Assembly: GCF_029946185.1 (NCBI RefSeq) | Contig: NZ_JAQSEA010000172.1 | Span: forward strand, 1-32,111 | Source: Prosthecobacter sp. | GTDB taxonomy: Bacteria; Verrucomicrobiota; Verrucomicrobiia; Verrucomicrobiales; Verrucomicrobiaceae | Direction of reading: 5' to 3' | Length of the DNA: 32,111 nucleotides | In this document: one piece after another, positions 23,124-32,031 of the stretch | Position numbering within the stretch: position 1 is the stretch's first letter | How the letters are laid out: each line of letters opens with the position of its first letter | The notes under the pieces: model-generated | Told to the model about the DNA's origin: nothing | The model's database searches: none | Seen by the model: only the letters and a program-made list of their open reading frames with translations | Made by a program: the position numbers and the translations under genes

Positions 23124-24647
23124 TTACGCTCCCGGGGCGGCGGGTGTGGCGCGCTGCTCTTTGGAAAACCACTCGATTTCCAAGACCTTACCCTCTTTGC
23201 CTCCGCCACCAAAGAAATCCCCCGTATCCTTCAGGGTGACAAAAATGATGAAGCCAAACAGCATCAGCGCGCAGGCCGTTTGAACGTATTCGAGAATCCT
23301 GCCCTGCGCCGGCTTGCGGCGGATCGCCTCGGCAATCGCCAGCGTGATGTGCCCGCCATCCAGCACCGGAAATGGCATCATGTTGAGGATGGCCAGATTG
23401 ATGTTGAACACCACGCTGAACCAAAGCACGAGACGCCAGCCGTCCGGGTGCTCGAACAGCTTGTAATACAGGCGCCCCACTCCGACCGGGCCGCTCATGT
23501 GCGCCGGGCTGAGATCCGACTTCGGAGACACCAGTTTGGACACCAGATTGCCCATGTGCCTCACGGCATCACTGATCTGTTCCCAAGGCGTGATGACACT
23601 GGGAATTCGTTTGCCTTCCACATCCCAGGCGATCCCCACCATGGGGTATTCCTGATGGTCATCCGTCACCTCTTTGAGATTGTTCTTGTCCGGGATCCGC
23701 GGCAGCACGGAAACCTGCATGACCTTGCCCGCACGTTCGATGTCCAGCACGATGGTCTTGCCCGGCGTGGCTTTGATGTAATCACCCAGGTCCCCCATGC
23801 TGCGTAAGGGTTTGCCGTCCGCACGCAGCACCATGTCATTCGCTTTGAGCCCTGCATCATCCGCCGGACTATTTTTGGCCACCCCGCCAACCATGGGGGT
23901 CATCTGCCCTTCAAGACCGACGGAACGCAGTTCGGGCCGCTTGAAGATGGAACGCCACCAGGATACCGACTCGGCCTTTTTTTCGCTTGGGGGCCAGGCC
24001 TTGGGATCAACGTTAAACTTCATCACACCCTGCCCCGGACGCTCCACCTCAAAGGCAATCGTGTCACCCTCGCTGGCCACCACTCCCCAGCGCACACTGT
24101 CCACCAGCCCTTCGAAGCGCTTCACTGGCTGGCCATCCACCTTAAGGACTTTGTCACCTGGAAGAATGCCTGCTTTTTTCGCCGGACTGTCTTTGGCAAC
24201 ATAGCCAACAATGGAGGTGGTGTGCGATTCACTCTCCGGCTTGCCCACGACCCAGACAGCCGTGGCAAACAAACAGGCGAGCATGAAGCTGAACAACGGC
24301 CCGGCAAAAGCGACGATCGCCTTGTCCAGCGGCGTGATCGCCGGCAGCACTTCCTGGCTCGCTTCACCTTCGAGCCCACCCATCGGGGCCATTTGCGGCA
24401 GCGCCACAAATCCACCCGCAGGAATGCTGCCGAGGCCGTATTCGACGCCATTGATGGTCTTCTTCCAGAGCGGCTTGCCAAACCAGATGTAAAACTTTTC
24501 CACCTTCAGTCCACGCCAGCGTGCGGCCAGAAAATGACCCCACTCATGCACCACGATCATGAGGTTGAACACGAGCACCACCTCCAGAATGAGGATGACG
24601 AAACGGAGAATTTCACCGAAGAAACCGAGAGAGGAAAGCCATGCCAT
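23124..24647 (-). CDS. rseP: RseP/site-2 protease (M50 zinc metalloprotease)
   Basis: ATG 24647 gives 507 residues, somewhat longer than E. coli RseP (450). TM1 holds the zinc site HEWGH (H34, E35, H38) in NLMIVVHEWGHFLAARWRGL. KFYIWFGKPLW and GLGSIPAGGFVAL are the following family motifs. Two PDZ domains are visible, around residues 150-215 (KDSPAKKAGILPGDKVLKVD) and 245-310 (KNSPADDAGLKANDMVLRAD). The C-terminal part has NINLAILNMMPFPVLDGGHI, supplying the Asp zinc ligand, and a last TM helix. The protein cleaves transmembrane substrates such as anti-sigma factors after a first cut. The neighbours here are a GT4, a kinase and another GT4, not the usual dxr/bamA context. Confidence 0.94.
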   Translation of the reverse strand: MAWLSSLGFFGEILRFVILILEVVLVFNLMIVVHEWGHFLAARWRGLKVEKFYIWFGKPLWKKTINGVEYGLGSIPAGGFVALPQMAPMGGLEGEASQEVLPAITPLDKAIVAFAGPLFSFMLACLFATAVWVVGKPESESHTTSIVGYVAKDSPAKKAGILPGDKVLKVDGQPVKRFEGLVDSVRWGVVASEGDTIAFEVERPGQGVMKFNVDPKAWPPSEKKAESVSWWRSIFKRPELRSVGLEGQMTPMVGGVAKNSPADDAGLKANDMVLRADGKPLRSMGDLGDYIKATPGKTIVLDIERAGKVMQVSVLPRIPDKNNLKEVTDDHQEYPMVGIAWDVEGKRIPSVITPWEQISDAVRHMGNLVSKLVSPKSDLSPAHMSGPVGVGRLYYKLFEHPDGWRLVLWFSVVFNINLAILNMMPFPVLDGGHITLAIAEAIRRKPAQGRILEYVQTACALMLFGFIIFVTLKDTGDFFGGGGKEGKVLEIEWFSKEQRATPAAPGA

Positions 24648-24780
24648 AAAATGAAAGGGGAGGATCAGACAGCGCACGGCGGAATTGCCGGAACACCGAA
24701 TGACCAGATCGGAAAGCTAACACCCCCCCATGGTTGTGCAAATGTTGCCGGGAAGTTTGTGGGGCCAAAAGATGAAATAT

Positions 24781-24809
24781 TTGCCATATCCCTTTCTGAG
24801 ACGTATCCA
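24781..24809 (+). promoter_or_regulatory. Candidate sigma-70-type promoter for the putative DUF3313 gene
   Basis: TTGCCA (24781-24786) and TATCCA (24804-24809) are spaced by 17 bases. Transcription would begin only about 5-8 bases before the ATG at 24821, giving a very short or leaderless message, in line with the missing Shine-Dalgarno sequence. Confidence 0.35.
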
Positions 24810-24820
24810 AATACTGTGCC

Positions 24821-25603
24821 ATGATGCTGATCCGTACCGCCTTTTTCCTGCTCATCCCTTGGATGATGATCTCATGCCGTACCGCTAAAAGCGTGTTGGC
24901 CGCCGTCGATGTCAAGCCCACCGCCTTCCTCCCACATGCCAGTAAACTAAAGGAAAACCGTAAACGCTCCCCCTTCCTCGGCAACTGGTGGAACACCGAC
25001 AAGAAAGTCCTGGCAGCTGCGCAGCAGGTAAAATCGATCTACATCGCCCCGGTGGTTTCCGATGAACTACGTGCAATGAAGCAAAAATTTGTGCTCATGG
25101 AGTTCAGCGACAAACGGCGTGACTCCAAGATGAAGGGCCTTGAGACCTATACGCATGATAAATTCGTCAAGGCTTTCAAGTCGAACAAAAAATCACGTTA
25201 CACCGTCGTGAACGCGCCTTCCAAAGATGCCATGACACTCAAGCTGTCGATCATCGAATGGGAACCGAACACCTACTCTGGACTGGTGATCCGGGAAGCG
25301 CTGGACATGGCGGTCCCCGTGCCTTTCACGCCCGTCGGCAGTCTGATTGGAAAGTCTGCGCGCCCTGCCATCGCCATTCAAGGAGTCTTGACTGAGCCCA
25401 AGACTGGTAAATCCTTCTTCGAGTTCGCCGACAAGGAGGAGACCCGAATGGCGGTGCTCCTCTTCTTTCCCAATGAGCTTTATCCCACCGGCCAGGCTAA
25501 ATTTGCCATTCGTGAATGGGCGTCGCAGTTTGAAAAGCTCATGAGCTCGCCGCCCGACAAGCAAATCCGGGACAGCATGCCCGTCCAGATCATGGAATTT
25601 TGA
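24821..25603 (+). CDS. Putative lipoprotein, DUF3313-like
   Basis: This encodes 260 residues. The N-terminus MMLIRTAFFLLIPWMMISCR is a lipoprotein signal with a lipobox ending I-S-C (Cys19). The mature part contains VKSIYIAPVVSDELRAM, YTHDKFVKAFKSNKKSRYTV and LKLSIIEWEPNTYSGLVIRE, then a Gly/Pro stretch PVPFTPVGSLIGKSARPAIA and IQGVLTEPKTGKSFFEFADK. This layout resembles DUF3313 lipoproteins (K-V-x-I-x-P-V ... F ... V-V-x-x-P ... L-x-x-x-x-x-E), but the match is from memory. It is monocistronic, with its own candidate promoter and a strong terminator. It probably sits in the outer-membrane inner leaflet; function is unknown. Confidence 0.6.
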   Translation: MMLIRTAFFLLIPWMMISCRTAKSVLAAVDVKPTAFLPHASKLKENRKRSPFLGNWWNTDKKVLAAAQQVKSIYIAPVVSDELRAMKQKFVLMEFSDKRRDSKMKGLETYTHDKFVKAFKSNKKSRYTVVNAPSKDAMTLKLSIIEWEPNTYSGLVIREALDMAVPVPFTPVGSLIGKSARPAIAIQGVLTEPKTGKSFFEFADKEETRMAVLLFFPNELYPTGQAKFAIREWASQFEKLMSSPPDKQIRDSMPVQIMEF

Positions 25604-25626
25604 GGCACCCCAAGGTTTTCGCGACG

Positions 25627-25655
25627 ACCTGCGCTGGCAACAGCGCAGGTTTTTT
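25627..25655 (+). terminator. Rho-independent terminator with GNRA loop
   Basis: ACCTGCGCTG (25627-25636), loop GCAA, CAGCGCAGGT (25641-25650), then a T run to 25655. This is a perfect 10-base stem with a stable GNRA tetraloop, about 24 bases after the lipoprotein stop. The last T bases are also part of the TAA stop (25654-25656) of the convergent RidA-like gene. Confidence 0.9.
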
Positions 25656-26115
25656 AGTGCAGTTCAAAGATGCCCTCGATCTCGACGGCGATGTTTCCGG
25701 GCAGCGAGCCCATGCCCACCGCACTGCGTGCTCCAATGCCGAACTCTTCGCCCCAAATCTGGCCAAATAGTTCGCTGCAGCCGTTAATGACCTTCGGGTG
25801 ATCGGTAAAATCTGACGGGCAGTTGACCATGCCGAGCAGTTTCACCACACGCTTCACACGGTCCAGACTGCCCAGTTCGCTTTTCAAAGTTGCCAGCAGG
25901 GCCAGTCCAGTCTGCTTCGCGGCAGCCTTGCCCGCTTCCAGATCGAGATCCGCTCCCACCCGGCCTGTCAGATATTTCCCATCCCCAAGAAAAGGACCGT
26001 GCCCGGAGACATAGGCCATGTTCCCGACAATCACGACCGGATTGTAAACACCGCCACGCGGTGGTGCGGAAGGAAGAGTGAGACCGAGGGCGATGAGTTG
26101 TTGTTCTGCGTTCAT
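25654..26115 (-). CDS. RidA/YjgF family protein (YjgF_endoribonc-like)
   Basis: This encodes 153 residues, longer than canonical RidA (about 128) and matching the sub-family with the opening SAPPRGGVYNPVVIVGNMAY-VSGHGP. The active-site Arg and Glu, 15 residues apart in RidA (R105 and E120), appear as R130 in GARSAVGMGSLPGNIAVEIE and E145. Canonical RidA hydrolyses reactive enamine/imine intermediates from PLP enzymes such as threonine dehydratase; this sub-family's substrate is less clear. It lies 24 bases after pgsA in the same direction and is probably co-transcribed. It converges with the putative DUF3313 gene and shares its terminator region. Confidence 0.88.
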   Translation of the reverse strand: MNAEQQLIALGLTLPSAPPRGGVYNPVVIVGNMAYVSGHGPFLGDGKYLTGRVGADLDLEAGKAAAKQTGLALLATLKSELGSLDRVKRVVKLLGMVNCPSDFTDHPKVINGCSELFGQIWGEEFGIGARSAVGMGSLPGNIAVEIEGIFELH

Positions 26116-26139
26116 GGCGGCGAGATTGGGAGAAGAATA

Positions 26140-26739
26140 TCAAGCATCGTCAAACAGATGCCGGTTCTTCCAGAAGTAGCTGAAACCAGACACCAGCGTC
26201 AGCAGTGTGGTGAAATAAACAAGGGCCGCAGCCACGATCCGTTCCACTTCCGGACTCGCTGTAAAAGCCAGGTGTGTAATGCCAAAAATGGGCTCCAAAG
26301 ATGCCTGACGCATCATGAAATAGATCACCGTCAGGATCTGCCACAGCATCTTGTGCTTACCCAGTTTTTCTGCCGCCAGCACCGCACCCTGCCCTGCCGC
26401 CACCAGCCGGATCCCCGTCACAAAAAACTCACGCGCCAAAATCACAATGGTGATCCACGCCGGCATCCGTGCCGCTTCGGGAAAGTTCTTGTCTGAGGTC
26501 AGCAGAATGAAAGCTGCGGCGATGAGAATCTTGTCCGCCAGCGGATCAAACAGCTTCCCGAAGTTGGTCACAATGCCCCGCGCACGCGCGATCTTCCCGT
26601 CAAAGTAATCCGTCGCCGAGGCTATGCCGAAGATGATCAGCGCCAGAGAAACCGTGTTGGCCCAGGGGATGTAAAAACACACCACAAACACACCTGTCAA
26701 AATTAGGCGTGAGAGAGTAAGCTTGTTCGGCAGGTTCAT
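26140..26739 (-). CDS. pgsA: CDP-diacylglycerol-glycerol-3-phosphate 3-phosphatidyltransferase
   Basis: This 199-residue membrane enzyme makes phosphatidylglycerol-phosphate from CDP-diacylglycerol and glycerol-3-phosphate. It begins MNLPNKLTLSRLILTGVFVV, the usual PgsA start. The full CDP-alcohol phosphotransferase motif is present: D44, D47-G48-x2-A51-R52-x8-G61-x3-D65-x3-D69, giving the four metal-binding Asp. About five hydrophobic helices follow. ILAREFFVTGIRLVAAGQG is a PgsA-specific stretch, which argues against PssA. The start is 84 bases from the hydrolase gene stop. CdsA, which supplies the substrate, is encoded at 27964 in the opposite direction. Confidence 0.93.
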   Translation of the reverse strand: MNLPNKLTLSRLILTGVFVVCFYIPWANTVSLALIIFGIASATDYFDGKIARARGIVTNFGKLFDPLADKILIAAAFILLTSDKNFPEAARMPAWITIVILAREFFVTGIRLVAAGQGAVLAAEKLGKHKMLWQILTVIYFMMRQASLEPIFGITHLAFTASPEVERIVAAALVYFTTLLTLVSGFSYFWKNRHLFDDA

Positions 26740-26823
26740 GCAAAGTTGGGGTATCTCTGTCTAGCGATGGAATCCCCCCGCTGTCAATGGCCGTCCTGCA
26801 ACGAAAGAATTTTGCCCATCCCT

Positions 26824-27684
26824 TTACGGCTCAGGGGGCTTTTGCAGCATGGGCTCGCCTTTCAACCATCCCAGCGAGGCAAGGAACCCATCAGTGGCCA
26901 TCATTGTCTCGTAGTAATACTGCATCTTTCCACCCTTGCCGGGATTGAAAAAACCGTGCCCCTGCCCCTCATAAAAGATCGCTTCGCAGCGCACGCCTGC
27001 CTTTTCCATATTGGCCTTGAAGCGCTCCACGATGGCCACCGGAATCAGTTTGTCCTTCGTGCCGAGGAAAATGATCGCAGGCGGATCATCAGCGCTGATG
27101 TTGTGCGCCGGGGAAAACTCTTTGAAACGTTCACCCACCCTGGCGTATCCCCAGCCCTGATCCGGGCCGTTGTCGAAAACAGGATTGAACAAGGCAAGAG
27201 CATTCGCCCTCGGCGAGATTTTCACATCGTCCTGCGGATCATCCAGCCCCTCCACCATGCCCACGAACGCCGCCAGATGCCCGCCCGCGCTGCCACCGCC
27301 GGCACCGATTCGGTTCGGATCAATCCCCAACTCCACCGCATGACTGCGCACCCAGCGCATCGCCGACTTCGCATCATGCACGCAATCAATAGGCGGCCCC
27401 TCGTCTCCCTTGGCAATCAACCGGTACTCCACCTGAATGCACACCATGCCACGCGTCACCAGATACTCACTGTGCTGGGTGAACTGAACCGGCCCGCCGC
27501 CCACCCAGCCTCCCCCATGAAAAAACACCATCGCCGGCCGCTGATCGCTGCTTTTCCAGTCCTGTGGCTTCATGACGGTGAGCTTCAACTCACGATCACC
27601 CGCCTTCTTATAGAGGTGCGTGATCGGTTCAGCGGCAGACAGTGAAGCAATCAGGCCGAGAAGGCAGAGGAGATAACGAAACAT
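26824..27684 (-). CDS. Secreted alpha/beta hydrolase, BD-FAE/HSL type
   Basis: ATG 27684 gives 286 residues with a signal peptide (MFRYLLCLLGLIASLSA, cleavage about residue 18). The oxyanion motif HGGGW is at 56-60, the nucleophile S132 lies in GAGGGSAGGHLAAF, and D211 (FLGTKDKLIP) and H243 (GQGHGFF) complete the triad. The layout matches hormone-sensitive-lipase-like carboxylesterases and the bacterial feruloyl/acetyl-xylan esterase-like group common in Verrucomicrobia. It would act on short-chain esters or acetylated sugars outside the cytoplasm. The start is 2 bases past the stop of the small upstream secreted-peptide gene (TGATCATG), so they are almost certainly translated together. Confidence 0.9.
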   Translation of the reverse strand: MFRYLLCLLGLIASLSAAEPITHLYKKAGDRELKLTVMKPQDWKSSDQRPAMVFFHGGGWVGGGPVQFTQHSEYLVTRGMVCIQVEYRLIAKGDEGPPIDCVHDAKSAMRWVRSHAVELGIDPNRIGAGGGSAGGHLAAFVGMVEGLDDPQDDVKISPRANALALFNPVFDNGPDQGWGYARVGERFKEFSPAHNISADDPPAIIFLGTKDKLIPVAIVERFKANMEKAGVRCEAIFYEGQGHGFFNPGKGGKMQYYYETMMATDGFLASLGWLKGEPMLQKPPEP

Positions 27685-27686
27685 GA

Positions 27687-27890
27687 TCAATGAGTGTGAG
27701 TGGGTTCCGCCTGAACTGCGGCTATTTCATCAGCGTAATCGTGGTGCTGGTCGGAATGTGCGAGGTCACTTGCTTCCCCAGTGGTAAAGTCTCCATTCCT
27801 GAGCCCCAGATCGGCGGCGCTGAGCAGGGAGGACATGCACAGGCTCAGGGTGGCTGCGCTTAGAATGGAGGTGTGACGAGTCATTTTCAT
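27687..27890 (-). CDS. Small secreted His/Asp-rich peptide
   Basis: This encodes 67 residues starting MKMTRHTSILSAATLSLCMS. A signal peptide runs to about residue 25 (SSLLSA-A). The mature peptide of about 42 residues has no Cys and is acidic with clustered His: DLAHSDQHHDYADE and a THTH C-terminus. This might bind metal, but no family is recognised. NGDFTTGEASD recalls the start of PEP-CTERM-style or lectin-like secreted domains, without more support. Its stop is 2 bases from the hydrolase ATG. The gene is divergent from cdsA, with 73 bases between the starts. Confidence 0.6.
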   Translation of the reverse strand: MKMTRHTSILSAATLSLCMSSLLSAADLGLRNGDFTTGEASDLAHSDQHHDYADEIAAVQAEPTHTH

Positions 27891-27963
27891 GCGGCTAGCG
27901 TGGCGGCTTGCCTAAAGCGATTTGCAAATCAAACGAAACAGCTGTCCATCTCTCTCACCTAGT

Positions 27964-28917
27964 ATGAATTTCCTCTCCGATCCGGCTCTGCTCTGGCTTC
28001 TCGGCGGCACGCTGGGACTCCTCGTCTTCGCTTCAGTCATCGGCTGGGTCCTGGCCCAACGGGCGTCATCCGACGCCGCCAAGATAACGGTGGCCAATCT
28101 GAACGCTCGCACCAAAGCCTGGTGGGGCATGGTGGCCGTGTTTGCCGGGGCGCTGGCCTTGGGGCCCATGGGCGCGACCCTCCTGTTTGCTCTGACTTCG
28201 TTCATGGCTCTTCGGGAATTCATCACTCTCACGCCCACGAAGCCCGGAGATCACCGCACCCTCTTCTGGGTCTTTTTCATCATCACGCCGCTGCACTACT
28301 ACTTTCTGGCCACCCAATGGTACGGCATGTTCGCCATTTTAATCCCAGTCTATGCCTTCCTGCTGGTGCCTGTGCGCACCGCCATGGCCGGTGACTGCGA
28401 ACGCTTCTTGGAACGCACGGCTAAAATCCAGTGGGGCATGATGATATGCGTCTATTGCATCAGCCATGCACCCGCGATTCTGCTGCTGCTCGAAATCCCC
28501 GGCTTTGAGGGCCAGAATGCGAAGCTGCTCTTCTGGTTCGTCGCCATCGTGGAGATGAGTGACGTGATGCAGTACGTCTGGGGCAAAACCTGCGGCAAAC
28601 ACAAGATCGCCCCCACCGTCAGCCCCGGTAAAACCTGGGAGGGGTTTCTAGGGGGTGGTCTGACGACTGTGGCTCTCGGTGCCGCGCTGTGGTGGGCCAC
28701 TCCGTTTTCACCCCTGCAGGCAGCTGGCATGGCGGCCATCGTCGTGCTCATGGGCTTCGCCGGTGGCCTGGTAATGTCGGCCATCAAGCGCGACCGCGGC
28801 GTGAAGGACTGGGGTGGGGCCATTGCCGGCCATGGCGGCATCTTGGACCGCATGGACTCGCTATGCTTCGCCGCACCCGTGTTTTTCCATGTGGTGCGCT
28901 ACACGTTTGATGCGTGA
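27964..28917 (+). CDS. cdsA: Phosphatidate cytidylyltransferase
   Basis: ATG 27964 gives 317 residues. The protein has about eight hydrophobic helices. VSPGKTWEGFLGGGLTT and the signature SAIKRDRGVKDWGGAIAGHG-GILDRMDSL match the CDS motif S-x-x-K-R-x4-K-D...G-H-G-G-x-x-D-R-x-D. It converts phosphatidic acid and CTP to CDP-diacylglycerol, the precursor used by PgsA (26140-26739) and PssA. The N-terminal region with ALREFITLTPTKPGDHRTLF resembles the longer CdsA variants found in Bacteroidetes and Verrucomicrobia. The PSCyt1/DUF1549 gene starts 42 bases downstream on the same strand. Confidence 0.93.
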   Translation: MNFLSDPALLWLLGGTLGLLVFASVIGWVLAQRASSDAAKITVANLNARTKAWWGMVAVFAGALALGPMGATLLFALTSFMALREFITLTPTKPGDHRTLFWVFFIITPLHYYFLATQWYGMFAILIPVYAFLLVPVRTAMAGDCERFLERTAKIQWGMMICVYCISHAPAILLLLEIPGFEGQNAKLLFWFVAIVEMSDVMQYVWGKTCGKHKIAPTVSPGKTWEGFLGGGLTTVALGAALWWATPFSPLQAAGMAAIVVLMGFAGGLVMSAIKRDRGVKDWGGAIAGHGGILDRMDSLCFAAPVFFHVVRYTFDA

Positions 28918-28959
28918 TGCTTGGAAAGCACGGTGGTGGCCACGACGTACACCATCCCC

Positions 28960-31900
28960 ATGCTCTTCCGTGCCTTCATCGTTTCTGCTGCTCTGACCGC
29001 CTCCACATCGGCGGCGACGAAGCTCGACTTCAACCGCGACATCCGGCCCATTCTCAGTGACAACTGCTTCGCCTGTCACGGCTTTGACGCGAAGAAACGG
29101 AAGGCCGATCTTCGGCTCGATCTCCCTGAAGTCGCGTACAAGGCCATCGAAGGCGTGTTTCCCATCAAGCCCGGCAGCCCCGAGGCAAGCTCCATCATCC
29201 AGCGCATCCTCACCAAGGACGAAGACGAGCTGATGCCCCCGCCAGAATCGAATAAACACATCACACCCGCCCAGGTGGAAATTCTGCAGCGCTGGATCAA
29301 GGAAGGTGCGGAATACAAAAAGCACTGGGCCTTCGAAGCACCCGTCAAAGCAACACCACCCCCGGTCCAAGGACCGGTTCAAAACAGCATCGATGCCTTT
29401 ATCCAAGACCGGCTCGCCAAAGAAGGCCTCTCCCCGTCCGCCACTGCCTCAAAGGAAACACTCATCCGCCGTGTCACGCTCGACCTGACCGGCCTGCCGC
29501 CGACGCTGGCCGAGATTGATGCCTTCATCGCCGACACCGCGCCTGATGCGTATGAAAAAGTCGTCGCCCGTCTTCTGAAGTCCGAACGCTATGGCGAGCA
29601 CATGGGCCGCTACTGGCTGGACGCCGCCCGCTACGCAGACACCCACGGCCTCCACCTCGACAACGAACGCAGCATGTGGCCTTACCGCGACTGGGTGGTG
29701 CGCGCCTTCAATGACAACCTGCCCTACGATCAATTCACCCTCTGGCAGCTCGGCGGTGACCTCCTGCCCAATGCCACCGTGGATCAGCAAATCGCATCCG
29801 GCTTCAACCGCTGCAACGTCACCACCAGTGAAGGCGGCAGCATCAATGAAGAGTTCATCTTCCGCTACGCCGTGGATCGTGCCGACTCCACCGTCGCCGT
29901 CTGGATGGGCCTCACCGCCGGCTGTGCCGTGTGCCATGACCACAAGTTCGATCCCATCTCGCAGAAGGAGTTTTATTCGCTCTACGCCTTCTTCAACAGC
30001 ACCGCAGATCCCGCCATGGATGGCAACATCCTGCTCACCCCACCGATCCTCCGCCTCAGCACCGCCGAGCAAAAAAAGCAGCTTGCTGAGCTTGATCAAA
30101 AGATTGCCTCTACACAGGCCAAGATCCACGCCGCCATCCAGACCCTGAACTACACCGACCCCGCCACCCAAACCCCGCCACCCCCAGTACAGAACAGTGA
30201 ACTCGTGTGGTTTGAAGATGCCTTTCCCGCGAAGGCAGATTTTTCCGGTGAACCAACACAGCTCATCACCAAGGACAAAGGCCCTGTCTTCAGCGGCACC
30301 ACCTCTCTGAAACGCACGGCCACCGGCGTGGCCCAGGACTTCTTCTCCAGCGGCGCAAAATTCGACATCCCGCCGAACGGCAAGATCAGTGTCCAGTGCT
30401 TCATTGACCCCGCCAATCCGCCCAAGGCCATCATGCTGCAGTTTCACACCGCAGGCTGGAACCACCGCGCCGTCTGGGGCCAGGAAGGTGCCATCCCCTT
30501 CGGGCAGGTACGCACACCGGAAAAAGTCCAGATGGGCGCGCTGCCCAAAGAGGGCGAATGGGTGAAGCTCGAAGTCCCCGCCGAGAAACTAGGCCTCAAG
30601 CCCGGCATCAAAGTCACCGGCTATGCCTTCACCCAGTTCGGCGGCACCGTTTACTGGGACCGTCTGGCCATGACATCTCGTGTCGATCCCGCCAAAGATC
30701 CGCAGTGGTCATGGAGCCAATGGATCGAAAAAAACCAAGGCAAGCGTGTCGCTGAACTGCCAAACGATCTGCAAACCCTCGTTCGGGGCAAGAAGCCCGC
30801 CGAATGGCCCGAGAAAGACGCCACCCGCCTCAAGGAGTGGTGGTTTGAAAACGAGTACCAAGGCGCACGCACCCTCGTGCAAGGCCCCCGTGGTGAGAGG
30901 CTCGCACTGGAGTCCCAAAAGAAGACGCTGGATGATGTCATCCCCGCCACCTTCATCATGGCCGACCTGCCCGAAAAACGTGACAGCTTCGTGATGGATC
31001 GCGGACAGTACGACAAACCAAAAGACAAGGTCTCACGCGGCACCCCCGCCATCTTGCCCCCGCTCCCGGCCCAGGCCGACTACACCCGCCTCGATCTCGC
31101 CAAATGGCTCGTCAGCCCGCAGCATCCGCTCACCGCTCGCGTGCAGGCCAACCGCCTGTGGCAGCAGTTTTTCGGCATCGGTCTCGTGAAGACCAGCAAC
31201 GACTTCGGCTCCCAAGGCGAGCCACCGAGCCACCCCGAACTCCTCGACTGGCTGGCCGTCACCTTCCACGAAAGCGGCTGGGACATGAAAGCCTTCGTAC
31301 GCATGCTCGTCACCTCCCACGCCTACCGGCAGAGCACCCACTGCTCCGACCTAGTGATTCAAAAAGACCCGGAGAACCGCCTCCTCGCCCGCGGCCCGCG
31401 TTTCCGTCTCGACGCCGAAGCCGTGCGTGATCAGGCCCTGTTCATATCGGGTCTGCTCAGCCCCAAAATCGGCGGCAAAGGCGTGAAACCCTATCAACCC
31501 GAAAACATCTGGGAGCCCGTCGGCTTTGGCGGCAGCAACACCCGCAACTACATCCAGGACCATGGCGAATCCCTCTACCGCCGCAGCCTCTACACCTTCT
31601 GGAAACGCACCGCCCCACCGCCGAACATGACCTCTTTCGACGCCCCAAATCGCGAGAGCTACTGCCTGCGCCGCGAACGCAGCAACACCCCGTTGCAGGC
31701 GCTCACCCTCATGAACGACATCCAGTTCTTCGAAGCCTCACGCAATTTCGCCCAGCACGTCATGCAGACCCATGCCAGCACCGACGCCCGCATCACCGCC
31801 CTCTTCCGCAACGCCACAGGCCGCTACCCCAGCGCCGAGGAAGCCGAGATCATCCGCCAGGACTTCGACAAGCAAGTAGCCGCCTACACCGCCAAACCCG

Positions 31901-32031
31901 AAGAAGCCAAAAAAGCCATCACCTACGGCGAATCCAAACCCGATGAAAAACTCAACCCCGCCGAACTCGCCGCCTGGACCATGGTCGCGAATCTCGTGCT
32001 AAACCTCGACGAAGTGGTGACCAAGGGCTGA
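28960..32031 (+). CDS. PSCyt1-DUF1549-DUF1553 cytochrome-type protein
   Basis: ATG 28960 gives 1,023 residues with a signal peptide (MLFRAFIVSAALTASTSA). A haem-binding Planctomycete cytochrome domain follows: DFNRDIRPILSDNCFACHG (C36, C39, H40), ending near 105 with QVEILQRWIKEGAEY. DUF1549 spans about 125-345 (YGEHMGRYWLDAARYADTHG, DGLP-like FNDNLPYDQFTLWQLGGDLL) and holds a second CxxCH, CAVCHDHKFDPISQ. A carbohydrate-binding-like beta domain sits at about 400-575. DUF1553 covers about 690-950 (RVQANRLWQQFFGIGLVKTS, LFRNATGRYPSAEEAE). The family is a hallmark of Planctomycetes and Verrucomicrobia and is usually followed by a DUF1501 gene, which would fall outside the window. It is probably a periplasmic haem enzyme linked to polysaccharide use. 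Confidence 0.93.
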   Translation: MLFRAFIVSAALTASTSAATKLDFNRDIRPILSDNCFACHGFDAKKRKADLRLDLPEVAYKAIEGVFPIKPGSPEASSIIQRILTKDEDELMPPPESNKHITPAQVEILQRWIKEGAEYKKHWAFEAPVKATPPPVQGPVQNSIDAFIQDRLAKEGLSPSATASKETLIRRVTLDLTGLPPTLAEIDAFIADTAPDAYEKVVARLLKSERYGEHMGRYWLDAARYADTHGLHLDNERSMWPYRDWVVRAFNDNLPYDQFTLWQLGGDLLPNATVDQQIASGFNRCNVTTSEGGSINEEFIFRYAVDRADSTVAVWMGLTAGCAVCHDHKFDPISQKEFYSLYAFFNSTADPAMDGNILLTPPILRLSTAEQKKQLAELDQKIASTQAKIHAAIQTLNYTDPATQTPPPPVQNSELVWFEDAFPAKADFSGEPTQLITKDKGPVFSGTTSLKRTATGVAQDFFSSGAKFDIPPNGKISVQCFIDPANPPKAIMLQFHTAGWNHRAVWGQEGAIPFGQVRTPEKVQMGALPKEGEWVKLEVPAEKLGLKPGIKVTGYAFTQFGGTVYWDRLAMTSRVDPAKDPQWSWSQWIEKNQGKRVAELPNDLQTLVRGKKPAEWPEKDATRLKEWWFENEYQGARTLVQGPRGERLALESQKKTLDDVIPATFIMADLPEKRDSFVMDRGQYDKPKDKVSRGTPAILPPLPAQADYTRLDLAKWLVSPQHPLTARVQANRLWQQFFGIGLVKTSNDFGSQGEPPSHPELLDWLAVTFHESGWDMKAFVRMLVTSHAYRQSTHCSDLVIQKDPENRLLARGPRFRLDAEAVRDQALFISGLLSPKIGGKGVKPYQPENIWEPVGFGGSNTRNYIQDHGESLYRRSLYTFWKRTAPPPNMTSFDAPNRESYCLRRERSNTPLQALTLMNDIQFFEASRNFAQHVMQTHASTDARITALFRNATGRYPSAEEAEIIRQDFDKQVAAYTAKPEEAKKAITYGESKPDEKLNPAELAAWTMVANLVLNLDEVVTKG

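Noticed and set aside
26746-27645. 299-codon open frame on the plus strand
   Set aside because: It is antisense to the alpha/beta hydrolase, whose catalytic triad and signal peptide are intact.
29449-30465. 338-codon open frame on the minus strand
   Set aside because: It lies opposite the DUF1549 region, which has strong family motifs; the Gly/Val-rich composition is a shadow effect.
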